Notes: generated by a model not told the origin, from the sequence alone. A DNA stretch of 12,997 bases from an uncultured Eubacteriales bacterium (GCA_900546315.1 URCP01000083.1:1-12997); one strand, 5' to 3'. Counted from the first letter of the stretch, positions 1 through 6,278 are shown. Numbers and translations: made by a program.

Positions 1-187
1 GCCCGTCTCTCGCTGGACGGAAGCATCTGCGGTGGCGCTGCTTCTGCCTCCGGCTCGGACGATCTTAAAATATGCACTGTTTTACACGGAAATCGGGAGC
101 TTACAGAAAATTCTGAACATAGCCGCTGTTTCATTGAATCTCTTTCTTCCTTCAGGCTATGATCTGTCAAAAACCGGTGTCCGGCTA
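1..187. other. Left-edge region with no assignable gene
   Basis: No recognisable gene is seen here. A minus-strand frame is open from an ATG at 134 to the left edge (44 codons), with a GAAGGA 13 bases upstream, but its product resembles nothing I know and its A/T-ending codons differ from neighbouring genes. A plus-strand frame is also open from base 1 to a TGA near 160, so it could be the tail of a gene entering from the left. The sequence does not decide between these, and the stretch may be the non-coding 3' flank of the minus-strand gene that ends at 188. No T-tract terminator was found. Confidence 0.3.
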
Positions 188-895
188 TCAATCGTTTCTG
201 TGAATGTCCCCCGACATGAATTTTATTGCGCGCTCGACGGCGTCCTTAGCGTTGCCCCACGGCTCGTTCTCGTAGCGGTAGTCGAACTTCTTGCAGAACC
301 AGCTGACGTCCTCGGAGAGTGACTCGAAGTATGTATTCACGACGCCGGAGACCTCCTTGTAGAAGTCGCCGAAGAGCTTCTTCGGCAGTCCGCGTCTCCC
401 GCACTCGACAAACATTCTGTAATGCGGGAGGCATATATACGGCGCCTTGCGCAGTTTCTCGCGGAACGCCGGATCTTTCTCCCAGAGCAGCACTGCGGTC
501 TCGAACATCTTCGAGAGCGAGAACTCGATGCGCCCGCAGACGTAGCAGGTATTCTCGAGCTTTTCGAGCCGCTTCATCTGGTCTGTGCCGACGCCTTTCA
601 GCGAGAATCCGCCGCCGGTGACTTCCTTTTTTATCTCGGCGAGGTGGCTCTCGAGCATGAGCGCCATTCCGAGGCGGTTCTTTCTTGTGAACATCATGTC
701 GTAGTGGGTCTTGCAAAAGCCCTGCTCATTGGTCTTTATTCTGACGTCCGGCTCCATCATGGACGCCCCGAGGATGAGGTCGAGCTCGTTTTCCTCGAGC
801 TTGCGGTAGAGCGTGCAGAACGGACAGCCGCAGGCGGGGTCCGCCGCCGAGGCTTCAAAGGCTTCGTTTACGGGTATCGTGTATATCTTTTCCAT
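188..895 (-). CDS. DUF6062 family protein with two CxxC/CxxH metal-site-like motifs
   Basis: A 235-residue soluble protein with no signal peptide or membrane segment. I assign it to the DUF6062 family by overall pattern from memory. It carries two matching Cys/His sets: C24-x2-C27 with C61-x2-H64 in the first half, and C117-x2-C120 with C155-x2-H158 in the second. The inner gaps are 33 and 34 residues, which suggests an internal duplication with two structural zinc (or other metal) sites. The start is supported by AAAGGAAA at 903-910 on the minus strand, 7 bases before the ATG. It diverges from the 8-oxoguanine glycosylase gene and shares its promoter palindrome. The function of the family is unknown; a zinc-stabilised adaptor or nucleic-acid contact is possible but is inference. 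Confidence 0.8.
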   Translation of the reverse strand: MEKIYTIPVNEAFEASAADPACGCPFCTLYRKLEENELDLILGASMMEPDVRIKTNEQGFCKTHYDMMFTRKNRLGMALMLESHLAEIKKEVTGGGFSLKGVGTDQMKRLEKLENTCYVCGRIEFSLSKMFETAVLLWEKDPAFREKLRKAPYICLPHYRMFVECGRRGLPKKLFGDFYKEVSGVVNTYFESLSEDVSWFCKKFDYRYENEPWGNAKDAVERAIKFMSGDIHRND

Positions 896-952
896 CCGGG
901 AATTTCCTTTCGTGACGCGGCAGGCGTATTTGTTTTCATCCTGATGCTTGAT

Positions 953-984
953 TTATTTATATTATACCGCTATAATATAAATAA
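953..984. promoter_or_regulatory. Symmetric divergent promoter palindrome
   Basis: A perfect inverted repeat has 14-base arms (953-966 and 971-984) around a CCGC centre. It contains the two -10 boxes of overlapping divergent promoters. The plus promoter has TTGATT at 948-953, a 17-bp spacer and TATAAT at 971-976. The minus promoter has TTGCAT (plus-strand 984-989), a 17-bp spacer and TATAAT (plus-strand 961-966). The predicted starts are near 983 (plus) and 954 (minus), so each polymerase footprint covers the other promoter and simultaneous occupancy is unlikely. This is a sequence-based prediction with good spacing on both strands. Confidence 0.8.
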
Positions 985-1057
985 TGCAATAGTTATCCGG
1001 GTAAATTTACAAAGAAAATTTCCGCGGATTATTTGTCGAAAGGAAAGTTATCGGATC

Positions 1058-2005
1058 ATGATAATCGGACAGAATGATCAGCTCTTCCGCGCGGGGGGCG
1101 CGGACAGGTTCGCCGTTTCGGAGGGGAGACGCGCGGACGGAACGCCGTATGTGAGGGTGGACGGCGTGAAGGATTTTCTCATCTGGCAGACCTTTGACTG
1201 CGGACAGTGCTTCCGCTTCGACCCGACCGAGGACGGAGGGTTCGACGGAGTCGCGCTCGGAAGGTATGTGCGCTTTTCGCAGCCCTCGCCGGACAGGCTC
1301 GAGATAACCGGCTCGGACATGGCGGACTTTGAGAACATATGGAAGCATTACCTCGCGCTTGACGACGACTATGTGTCGATACGCGCCGGGATCGCAGAAA
1401 GCACCGCCGACGCCGCGGGTCGTCCGGGGGCGCCGGACCCGGTGATGGGCGAGGCGATGAGGTGCGGCTCGGGCATACGTATCCTTCATCAGGAGCCGTG
1501 GGAGACGCTGTGCTCGTTCATAGTGTCCCAGAACAACAACATTCCGCGAATAAAGAAGATAATCGCCGCGATGTCCGAGAAGTACGGTGAGCCGCTGAAC
1601 GCCGGAGGGGAGACGTATTACGCTTTTCCGACCGCCGAGGCGCTTGTCGACGCCGGCGTCGGGGGGCTCGCGGAGCTGAAGACTGGCTTCAGAGCAAAAT
1701 ACATATACGACGCCGCGTACAGAACCGCGAGCGGGATGCTCGATTTCGATGAGATACGCCGCGCGGACTACGGAACGGCGGAGAAGATACTCTGCGGCAT
1801 AAAGGGCGTCGGACCGAAGGTCGCGGCGTGTACGCTGCTGTTCGGGTTCGGGAAGACCGAGGCGTTTCCGATCGACGTGTGGATGAAGCGGGTGCTCGCG
1901 AAGTATTATCCGGACGGTCTCGACGTCGGACGGCTCGGGAAGTACGCGGGGATCGCGCAACAGTATCTGTTCTATTATGAGAGGTATTTCGGCGGGGAAA
2001 TCTGA
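1058..2005 (+). CDS. ogg: 8-oxoguanine DNA glycosylase/AP lyase, OGG1 type
   Basis: A 315-residue enzyme of the HhH-GPD superfamily, predicted to excise 8-oxoguanine paired with cytosine and nick the abasic site in base excision repair. An N-terminal OGG_N-like domain (about residues 1-130, with FDCGQCFRF) precedes the glycosylase domain. The QNNN-IPRIKKI stretch matches the conserved asparagine-rich loop of OGG1. The helix-hairpin-helix GIKGVGPKVA carries the Schiff-base lysine K254, and PIDVW carries the catalytic aspartate D273; the 19-residue spacing equals human K249-D268. C258 matches the human C253 position that contacts the oxidised base. The ATG at 1058 was chosen because the domain starts there and AAAGGAAAG lies 10 bases upstream. 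The frame stays open to 422, but that part is antisense to the DUF6062 gene. It is read from the shared divergent promoter. Confidence 0.93.
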   Translation: MIIGQNDQLFRAGGADRFAVSEGRRADGTPYVRVDGVKDFLIWQTFDCGQCFRFDPTEDGGFDGVALGRYVRFSQPSPDRLEITGSDMADFENIWKHYLALDDDYVSIRAGIAESTADAAGRPGAPDPVMGEAMRCGSGIRILHQEPWETLCSFIVSQNNNIPRIKKIIAAMSEKYGEPLNAGGETYYAFPTAEALVDAGVGGLAELKTGFRAKYIYDAAYRTASGMLDFDEIRRADYGTAEKILCGIKGVGPKVAACTLLFGFGKTEAFPIDVWMKRVLAKYYPDGLDVGRLGKYAGIAQQYLFYYERYFGGEI

Positions 2006-2037
2006 GCTTTGGAACTCCGTGAAAGCGAAAAGTGTAA

Positions 2038-2069
2038 ATTTTTTTGAAAGTCTCCGGATTTTTTTGAAA
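2038..2069 (+). repeat. Phased 12-bp direct repeat, UP-element-like
   Basis: ATTTTTTTGAAA occurs at 2038-2049 and again at 2058-2069, 20 bp apart, close to two helical turns. The second copy lies at about -53 to -42 relative to the predicted SRP RNA start. T/A tracts in this position and phase can bend DNA and contact the RNA polymerase alpha C-terminal domains, as in rRNA promoters. The repeat is seen directly; the function is inferred. The T-tracts might alternatively serve as weak termination signals for the glycosylase gene, but no stable hairpin precedes them. Confidence 0.5.
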
Positions 2070-2075
2070 AAGCTA

Positions 2076-2104
2076 TTGCAAAAGCGGAGAATATCTGTTA
2101 TAAT
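2076..2104 (+). promoter_or_regulatory. Promoter of SRP RNA (and probably dnaX operon)
   Basis: The -35 box TTGCAA (2076-2081), a 17-bp spacer and a consensus -10 box TATAAT (2099-2104) predict transcription starting near 2111. It is preceded by the phased A/T-tract repeat, consistent with a strong, growth-related promoter. No other promoter is evident before dnaX. Confidence 0.85.
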
Positions 2105-2110
2105 ATAAAG

Positions 2111-2147
2111 GTCGGAGGCGTGTGTCCTCCTGACTTGTAAAGACAAG
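2111..2147 (+). other. Hairpins in the SRP RNA 5' leader
   Basis: The predicted transcript begins with a hairpin, GTC-GGAGG/CCTCC-T-GAC (2111-2134), followed by CTTGT-AAAG-ACAAG (2134-2147). The second hairpin uses bases that also pair with the far end of the SRP precursor stem, so it may form first during transcription and then be displaced. Confidence 0.5.
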
Positions 2148-2447
2148 CTATAAGATAAGGCCATACCAGCCGGGGAATTAGCGGTGCCTTGTACCTGCAA
2201 TCCGCTGCAGCAGGGGTGGATTCCTTTGATGAGGGCTGATTCTGTGTGGTCTGCACGACGTTTTTCACGTGTTGACGGATGGGTCTTGCGCAATCGGACG
2301 CCGTGAACCATGTCAGGTGGGGAACCAAGCAGCATTAAGCGGTCACTCCGATGTGCCGCGAGGTCGCCTGTCCCGAGCGTGGGGCGTCGTTCACGCACAT
2401 GGGCGCGGTTCGAGTCAGAGGTGTATGGTCTTATTTTATAGCTTGTC
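2142..2447 (+). ncRNA. ffs: Signal recognition particle RNA, long Bacillus type, with precursor stem
   Basis: This is the 6S-like scRNA of the signal recognition particle, which with Ffh targets nascent membrane and secreted proteins to the membrane. The helix 8 core is at 2312-2333: GUCAGG, a GGAA tetraloop (2321-2324) closed by UGG/CCA, then AAGCAGCA. The Alu-domain signature GCGGUGCCUUGUACCUGCAAUCCGC-like segment starts near 2180, and UUGACGGAUGGGUCUUGCGCAAU-like bases follow near 2271; both closely resemble the B. subtilis scRNA. The ends pair from 2142-2166 with 2423-2447 over 25 positions with only G-U exceptions. The mature RNA is probably about 2157-2432, and the outer stem is a likely RNase III processing duplex. 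dnaX follows, as in Bacillus. Confidence 0.95.
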
Positions 2448-2456
2448 CGATTTTTT

Positions 2457-2521
2457 GCGGCGGCTTGTGTCCGCCGCGGAACATCTGTCGCGGGTATTCC
2501 GGATGCCTGACTTTCCGCGGC
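2457..2521 (+). promoter_or_regulatory. Competing hairpins between SRP RNA and dnaX
   Basis: One hairpin is GCGGCGG/CCGCCGC (2457-2463 with 2471-2477, 7-base loop). A second, mutually exclusive pairing is GCCGCGGAA (2473-2481) with TTCCGCGGC (2513-2521), a perfect 9-bp stem that ends 5 bases before the dnaX ribosome binding site. Neither is followed by a T-tract, so this does not look like an intrinsic terminator. It may mark RNA processing or modulate dnaX translation. Confidence 0.45.
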
Positions 2522-2540
2522 GCGTGAAGGGGGCGGTGGA

Positions 2541-4226
2541 TTGCATCAGGCTCTTTACAGAAAATGGCGTCCGCGGCGCTTTTCGGACGTGTGCGGTCAG
2601 GACCATGTGACCTCAATACTCAGGTATGAGGTCGCGGAGGGGAAGACTTCCCACGCTTATCTTTTCTGCGGAACAAGGGGAACAGGCAAGACGACCTGCG
2701 CGAAGATTCTCGCGAGGGCGGTCAACTGCGAGCACCCGGTCGACGGGGACCCGTGCGGCGAGTGCGCGTCCTGCCGCAGCGCCGAGTCGGGAAGCTGCAT
2801 CGATATCGTCGAGATGGACGCCGCGAGCAACAACGGCGTCGACGACATCAGAAAAATACGCGACGACGTCGAATACCTTCCGGCGGAGCTGAAATATAAG
2901 GTCTACATCATAGACGAGGTCCACATGCTGTCGCAGAGCGCGTTCAACGCGCTTCTGAAGACGCTCGAGGAGCCTCCGCCGCACGTGATATTCATTCTTG
3001 CGACGACCGAGCTCCAGAAAATACCGGCGACGATACTGTCGAGGTGTCAGAGGTTCGATTTCAGGCGGATTTCGAGCGAGATCATCGCGTCGAGGCTTGA
3101 ATATATCGCGGAGCAGGAGGGCATGACGCTCGATCGCGACGCGGCGTTCCTGCTGGCGCACCTCGCAGAGGGCGGTATGCGCGACGCGATATCTCTGCTT
3201 GAGCTGTGCTCAGGAGAGAACCGTCCGATCACCTGCGAGGTGGTCGAGGAGATCGCCGGGACAGGCGGGCGCGATTCTGTCATGCGGCTTGTCAGGGCGA
3301 TAGCTGAGAAGGATTACGACGCGATATTCTCCGAGATCGGGAATATTTTCATGTCGAGCCGGGATCTTGCCGTATACTGGCAGGATCTGATATCGTTTTA
3401 CCGCGATATGCTCGTGTGCAGGACGACGAAGAGCGCGAGGGATTACCTCGATCTGTCGGACAGGCAGTACGGCGAGCTTTCTGAGGCGGCGGCGGGATTT
3501 TCGGTCGAGACGCTTATATATCACTCGAAGATGCTCGACGGCGCGCTCGACGAGATACGGCGCGCGGTGTCGTCGAAGCGGGTGATCGCCGAGATGACGC
3601 TTGTCAGGATGTGCGACGAGAGATTCGCGGCGTCGAACGAGGCGCTCGCGTCGAGAATATCTGTTCTCGAGGACAGGCTTAATTCGGGCGCGTTCACCGT
3701 GAGACGCGAAGCCCCGGCGCCTGCGGACACGGGCAAAGCAGCTGTTACTGATGTACCGGAAAACGTCACCGAGGTTATGCCGTCCGCGAAGCCGTGGGAC
3801 GGTGCGCCGGCGGCTGATACCGGAAACACCGGAAACACCGGAAATAATGATTCTTCCGGAACTGCGGCTGAACCTGCCGCGGAGCGGGAAAAGCCGGTAA
3901 AGAAGGAATACCGCCAGCTCCCGTACTGGGCGGACTTCGTGCAGAAATGCACGGAGCGCGACGGGATGCTCGGCAGTTTCATGAGGGAGTCGGCGAAGGG
4001 CTTTACGGTCAGCACCGACGAGCTCGTTCATATACGCACGAATAACCGGATGGCTCTTACCATCATAACGAATATGTTCCCGACACTTCTCGAGGTGCTG
4101 AACACCTTCGAGAGCGGGCGGCTCGACCGGAACTCGGTCAAACTCGAGTACGTCCCTGAAAAGAAGGAGGACGCGGACAGGAGCCTTGATGAGCTGGTAA
4201 GAAATTCCGGAGAAAACAATAATTGA
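2541..4226 (+). CDS. dnaX: DNA polymerase III subunit gamma/tau
   Basis: The clamp-loader ATPase subunit of the replisome, 561 residues. The N terminus HQALYRKWRP is the DnaX signature. The Walker A motif GTRGTGKT spans residues 44-51; a four-cysteine zinc site is C63, C72, C75, C78; Walker B is IIDEVH with D125-E126; sensor 1 and the SRC arginine finger follow in TTELQKIP...SRCQRF. AAA+ and collar domains fill about residues 1-360, followed by a low-complexity linker and a tau-type C-terminal domain from about 450. The start is a TTG, chosen because it opens exactly at the signature and AAGGGGG lies 7 bases upstream (2527-2533). No strong A-rich slippery site was seen, so a frameshifted gamma form is not supported. 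It is probably co-transcribed with the SRP RNA, ebfC and recR. Confidence 0.97.
   Translation: MHQALYRKWRPRRFSDVCGQDHVTSILRYEVAEGKTSHAYLFCGTRGTGKTTCAKILARAVNCEHPVDGDPCGECASCRSAESGSCIDIVEMDAASNNGVDDIRKIRDDVEYLPAELKYKVYIIDEVHMLSQSAFNALLKTLEEPPPHVIFILATTELQKIPATILSRCQRFDFRRISSEIIASRLEYIAEQEGMTLDRDAAFLLAHLAEGGMRDAISLLELCSGENRPITCEVVEEIAGTGGRDSVMRLVRAIAEKDYDAIFSEIGNIFMSSRDLAVYWQDLISFYRDMLVCRTTKSARDYLDLSDRQYGELSEAAAGFSVETLIYHSKMLDGALDEIRRAVSSKRVIAEMTLVRMCDERFAASNEALASRISVLEDRLNSGAFTVRREAPAPADTGKAAVTDVPENVTEVMPSAKPWDGAPAADTGNTGNTGNNDSSGTAAEPAAEREKPVKKEYRQLPYWADFVQKCTERDGMLGSFMRESAKGFTVSTDELVHIRTNNRMALTIITNMFPTLLEVLNTFESGRLDRNSVKLEYVPEKKEDADRSLDELVRNSGENNN
3819..3845 (+). repeat. Three 9-bp tandem repeats inside dnaX
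   Basis: ACCGGAAAC is repeated twice, followed by ACCGGAAAT, encoding a T-G-N repeat in the flexible linker between the collar and tau-specific regions. It is in frame and probably neutral, and may vary in copy number between strains by slippage. Confidence 0.8.
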
Positions 4227-4245
4227 CTGAAAGGAATAAACCAAG

Positions 4246-4593
4246 ATGAAAGCACGTTTACCTAGAGGAATGGGCGGCGGCCCGCAGAACATGAACGCCA
4301 TGATCAAGCAGGCTCAGAAGATGCAGGCTGACATGGAGGCGCTCCAGGAGGACCTCGACGCGCGCGAGTATGAGATCGCTGTCGGCGGCGGCGTCGTCGG
4401 CGTGAAGATCAACGGCAAGAAGGAGATCCTGTCGATCGACATAAAGCCCGAGATCGTCGACCCCGAGGACATCGAGACGCTTCAGGACACCCTTGTAGCG
4501 GCTGTCAACCAGGCGATCAAGAAGGTCGAGGAGACGAACTCCGCGGAGATGCAGAAGATCACCGGCGATATCAACGTCCCGGGTCTTATATAA
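4246..4593 (+). CDS. ebfC: YbaB/EbfC nucleoid-associated DNA-binding protein
   Basis: A 115-residue member of the YbaB/EbfC family, small homodimeric proteins that bind DNA and are linked to nucleoid organisation and to RecR-dependent recombination. It shows the usual order: a glycine-rich start, a long helix with MIKQAQKMQADMEALQEDL (about residues 19-37), then the central VGGGVVGVKINGKKEI strand region, and a C-terminal helix. The length is typical for the family. The ATG follows AAAGGA at 4230-4235 by 10 bases. It lies 19 bases after dnaX and 6 bases before recR, the conserved dnaX-ebfC-recR arrangement, so these three are almost certainly one transcription unit. Confidence 0.95.
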   Translation: MKARLPRGMGGGPQNMNAMIKQAQKMQADMEALQEDLDAREYEIAVGGGVVGVKINGKKEILSIDIKPEIVDPEDIETLQDTLVAAVNQAIKKVEETNSAEMQKITGDINVPGLI

Positions 4594-4599
4594 TCAGGA

Positions 4600-5199
4600 A
4601 TGGCGGAATTCATACTTCCGCTTGAAAAGCTGATCGAGCAGTTCAGGAAGCTGCCCGGAATCGGCAGGAAGACGGCGGTGCGGCTCGCTTTCGCGGTGCT
4701 TGACTACACGCCGGAGGAGGCGGACGCCTTCGCCGCGGCGATACATGACGCCAAGGAAAAGGTCAGGACCTGCCGGATATGCCAGAATATTTCGGACGGG
4801 GAGCTCTGCCCGGTCTGCGCCGACGAGAAGAGGGACAGATCGGTCATATGCGTCGTTGAGGACGCGAAGGCTGTGATGTCGCTTGAAAAGGTACGTAATT
4901 ACAACGGCGTTTACCATGTGCTGCACGGCGTCATATCGCCGTCTGCCGGGGTAAAGCCGGAGAATCTGCGGATACCGGAGCTCATGGCGCGGCTCGGCGA
5001 CGGGACGGTGAACGAAGTGATCATCGCGACGAACCCGACCGTTGAGGGCGAGGCGACCGCGATGTATCTGACAAGGCTTATAAAGCCGCTCGGGATAAAG
5101 GTCTCGAGGCTCGCTTACGGTATTCCGGTCGGCGGGGAGCTTGAGCTTGCCGACGAGGTGACGCTGATGCGCGCCATTGAGGGCAGACGCAGCCTCTGA
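4600..5199 (+). CDS. recR: Recombination mediator RecR
   Basis: A 199-residue recombination mediator that acts with RecF/RecO to load RecA on SSB-coated single-stranded DNA. The N-terminal helix-hairpin-helix is LPGIGRKTA (residues 18-26). A zinc finger follows with C58, C61, C70 and C73. The Toprim domain starts at VVEDAKAV with E87 and continues to ATNPTVEGEAT, and the C-terminal Walker-B-like strand region contains SRLAYGIPVGGELE. Length and domain order are those of the family. The start lies only 6 bases after the ebfC stop; AGGA directly abuts the ATG, which is too close for a normal ribosome binding site, so initiation probably depends on translational coupling to ebfC. Confidence 0.97.
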   Translation: MAEFILPLEKLIEQFRKLPGIGRKTAVRLAFAVLDYTPEEADAFAAAIHDAKEKVRTCRICQNISDGELCPVCADEKRDRSVICVVEDAKAVMSLEKVRNYNGVYHVLHGVISPSAGVKPENLRIPELMARLGDGTVNEVIIATNPTVEGEATAMYLTRLIKPLGIKVSRLAYGIPVGGELELADEVTLMRAIEGRRSL

Positions 5200-5232
5200 C
5201 GATACGTCAGAAGAATGACAATATGTCAGAAG
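5196..5232 (+). repeat. Short inverted and direct repeats at the recR 3' end
   Basis: CTGACG-ATA-CGTCAG (5196-5210) is a perfect 6-bp inverted repeat that overlaps the recR stop codon. TACGTCAGAAG (5203-5213) is repeated as TATGTCAGAAG (5222-5232), 19 bp further on. There is no T-tract after the hairpin, so it is not a typical terminator. It could be a 3' stabilising hairpin or a protein site upstream of the yceD promoter. Confidence 0.5.
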
Positions 5233-5306
5233 TGTGCGCCGGGATGCTTTTATCAGTGATGGAATAGGTCAAAAGTAAACAAAATTTGCATATTTTCCTA
5301 TTCCTC

Positions 5307-5335
5307 TTGACAAAACGCAAAAAATAATATATAAT
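5307..5335 (+). promoter_or_regulatory. Consensus promoter of yceD
   Basis: TTGACA (5307-5312), a 17-bp spacer and TATAAT (5330-5335) form a full-consensus sigma-A promoter. Transcription should start near 5342, about 30 bases before the yceD start codon. Confidence 0.92.
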
Positions 5336-5371
5336 AAATTAGTTAGCGAGCAGAGTTCGGAGGTGACGATA

Positions 5372-5902
5372 ATGCTCATCGATCTGAAACAATTGCTTGC
5401 GGGCAAGACCGGACGGGTTGAGATTGACCACGAGTTTCCGCTTGATGACCCGGAATTGCCGTTTGATACGGCGGTCGAGGGAGTGAAGTACTCGGGAATG
5501 GCGCGTGTCAGGGGAGAGATCCTCGATATGGGCGGGTGCGTGAGTCTTTCGGTGAAGGTCAGCGTCGATTATGACACCGAGTGCGCGAGATGTCTCGCGC
5601 CGCTGCACAGGAGCCTTACTGTTACGCTTTCGCGGACGCTTGTCGAGGCGGGGAGCCTTGAGAACACTCCGGAGGAAGACGCAGACGACTATCTTGAATA
5701 CACGGACGGGATGCTCGATATCGACACGCCAGCCGCGGAGGAGATTGTCATGTCGCTGCCGACGAGGGAGCTGTGCCGTGAGGACTGCAAGGGACTTTGT
5801 CCGAAGTGCGGCAAGGACCTCAATGAGGGCGACTGCGGCTGCGTGAAAAAAGAAATTGACCCGAGGCTCGCGATTTTGCAAAAACTACTTGAAAAACAGT
5901 AA
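5372..5902 (+). CDS. yceD: YceD/DUF177 family protein
   Basis: A 176-residue protein of the DUF177/YceD family, commonly encoded just before rpmF. Bacterial and plant members have been linked to 23S rRNA processing or accumulation. A CxxC pair (C71, C74; CARC) sits in the middle, and the C-terminal part has a cysteine-rich stretch CREDCKGLCPKCGKDLNEG followed by CGC, which looks metal-binding. The ATG at 5372 was chosen because GGAGGTG (5359-5365) gives a 6-base spacing. An in-frame GTG at 5363 overlaps that ribosome binding site and is unlikely to be used. It has its own strong promoter and leads into rpmF 49 bases downstream. Confidence 0.92.
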   Translation: MLIDLKQLLAGKTGRVEIDHEFPLDDPELPFDTAVEGVKYSGMARVRGEILDMGGCVSLSVKVSVDYDTECARCLAPLHRSLTVTLSRTLVEAGSLENTPEEDADDYLEYTDGMLDIDTPAAEEIVMSLPTRELCREDCKGLCPKCGKDLNEGDCGCVKKEIDPRLAILQKLLEKQ

Positions 5903-5917
5903 ATTATGATGTATAAT
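5889..5917 (+). promoter_or_regulatory. Internal promoter for rpmF
   Basis: TTGAAA (5889-5894), a 17-bp spacer and TATAAT (5912-5917) overlap the last codons and stop of yceD. Transcription would start near 5924 and give rpmF extra expression over yceD, fitting the higher need for a ribosomal protein. Confidence 0.75.
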
Positions 5918-5951
5918 ATAAAGTGTTATACGGTTAAGGAGGTGTCGTGAA

Positions 5952-6134
5952 ATGGCAGTACCGAAGAAGAAAGTCTCGAAGGCGAGACGTGACAAGAGAC
6001 GTTCGAACGTCTGGAAGCTCGATATGCCGGGTATGGTTAAGTGCCCGAAGTGCGGTGAGTACATTCTCTCTCACAGAGTTTGCAAGGCTTGCGGAACCTA
6101 CAATGGCAAGCAGGTCATCAACGTTGAAGGCTGA
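5952..6134 (+). CDS. rpmF: 50S ribosomal protein L32
   Basis: A 60-residue large-subunit ribosomal protein bL32. It starts MAVPKKKVSKARRDKRRSN, the family signature. It carries the zinc-binding pairs C31-x2-C34 and C44-x2-C47, so this is the zinc-containing (C+) form, not the cysteine-free paralogue made under zinc limitation in some bacteria. A near-perfect ribosome binding site, AAGGAGGTG (5937-5945), precedes the ATG by 6 bases. It follows yceD, has an additional promoter, and is closed by an intrinsic terminator 18 bases after its stop. Confidence 0.98.
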   Translation: MAVPKKKVSKARRDKRRSNVWKLDMPGMVKCPKCGEYILSHRVCKACGTYNGKQVINVEG

Positions 6135-6151
6135 TTTTGAGCTGAATATGA

Positions 6152-6176
6152 GAAGAGCCGTTTTGCGGCTCTTTTT
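6152..6176 (+). terminator. Intrinsic terminator after rpmF
   Basis: AGAGCCG (6154-6160), a TTTTG loop and CGGCTCT (6166-6172) form a stable stem that runs into TTTTT. It closes the yceD-rpmF unit and is the clearest terminator in the window. Confidence 0.93.
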
Positions 6177-6249
6177 CATTTGCTGTCCGGATAGATGTAT
6201 TAAAAATTAACATCGTAGGACGAATTATTTACATGGCTTGAATTAATGC

Positions 6250-6278
6250 TTGACATATCAACCGCAATGTGGTACAAT
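6250..6278 (+). promoter_or_regulatory. Promoter of the CBM9-like protein gene
   Basis: TTGACA (6250-6255), a 17-bp spacer and TACAAT (6273-6278) predict a start near 6285. This leaves a leader of about 90 bases that is rich in A and C and shows little structure. Confidence 0.85.

Noticed and set aside
422..1057. Long N-terminal extension of the glycosylase reading frame
   Set aside because: It is antisense to the DUF6062 gene, crosses the promoter region and lacks any domain; the ATG at 1058 has a proper ribosome binding site and begins the expected domain.
1007..2398. Large minus-strand open frame opposite the glycosylase and SRP RNA
   Set aside because: Arg/His/Pro-rich shadow of a GC-rich gene on the other strand, and it runs through the SRP RNA; no homology pattern or ribosome binding site.
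2457..2477. Terminator after the SRP RNA
   Set aside because: The hairpin is strong, but the T-run lies before it, not after it, so it does not fit an intrinsic terminator on the plus strand.
3870..3910. Programmed frameshift site in dnaX for a gamma form
   Set aside because: Only short A runs (gggaaaag, taaagaagg) occur; no A6-type slippery heptamer with a following stem was found.
3210..4307. Long minus-strand open frame opposite dnaX
   Set aside because: Composition is that of an antisense shadow of a strongly conserved gene; no recognisable motif.
5363..5371. GTG start for yceD
   Set aside because: The GTG is part of the GGAGGTG ribosome binding site that serves the ATG at 5372.
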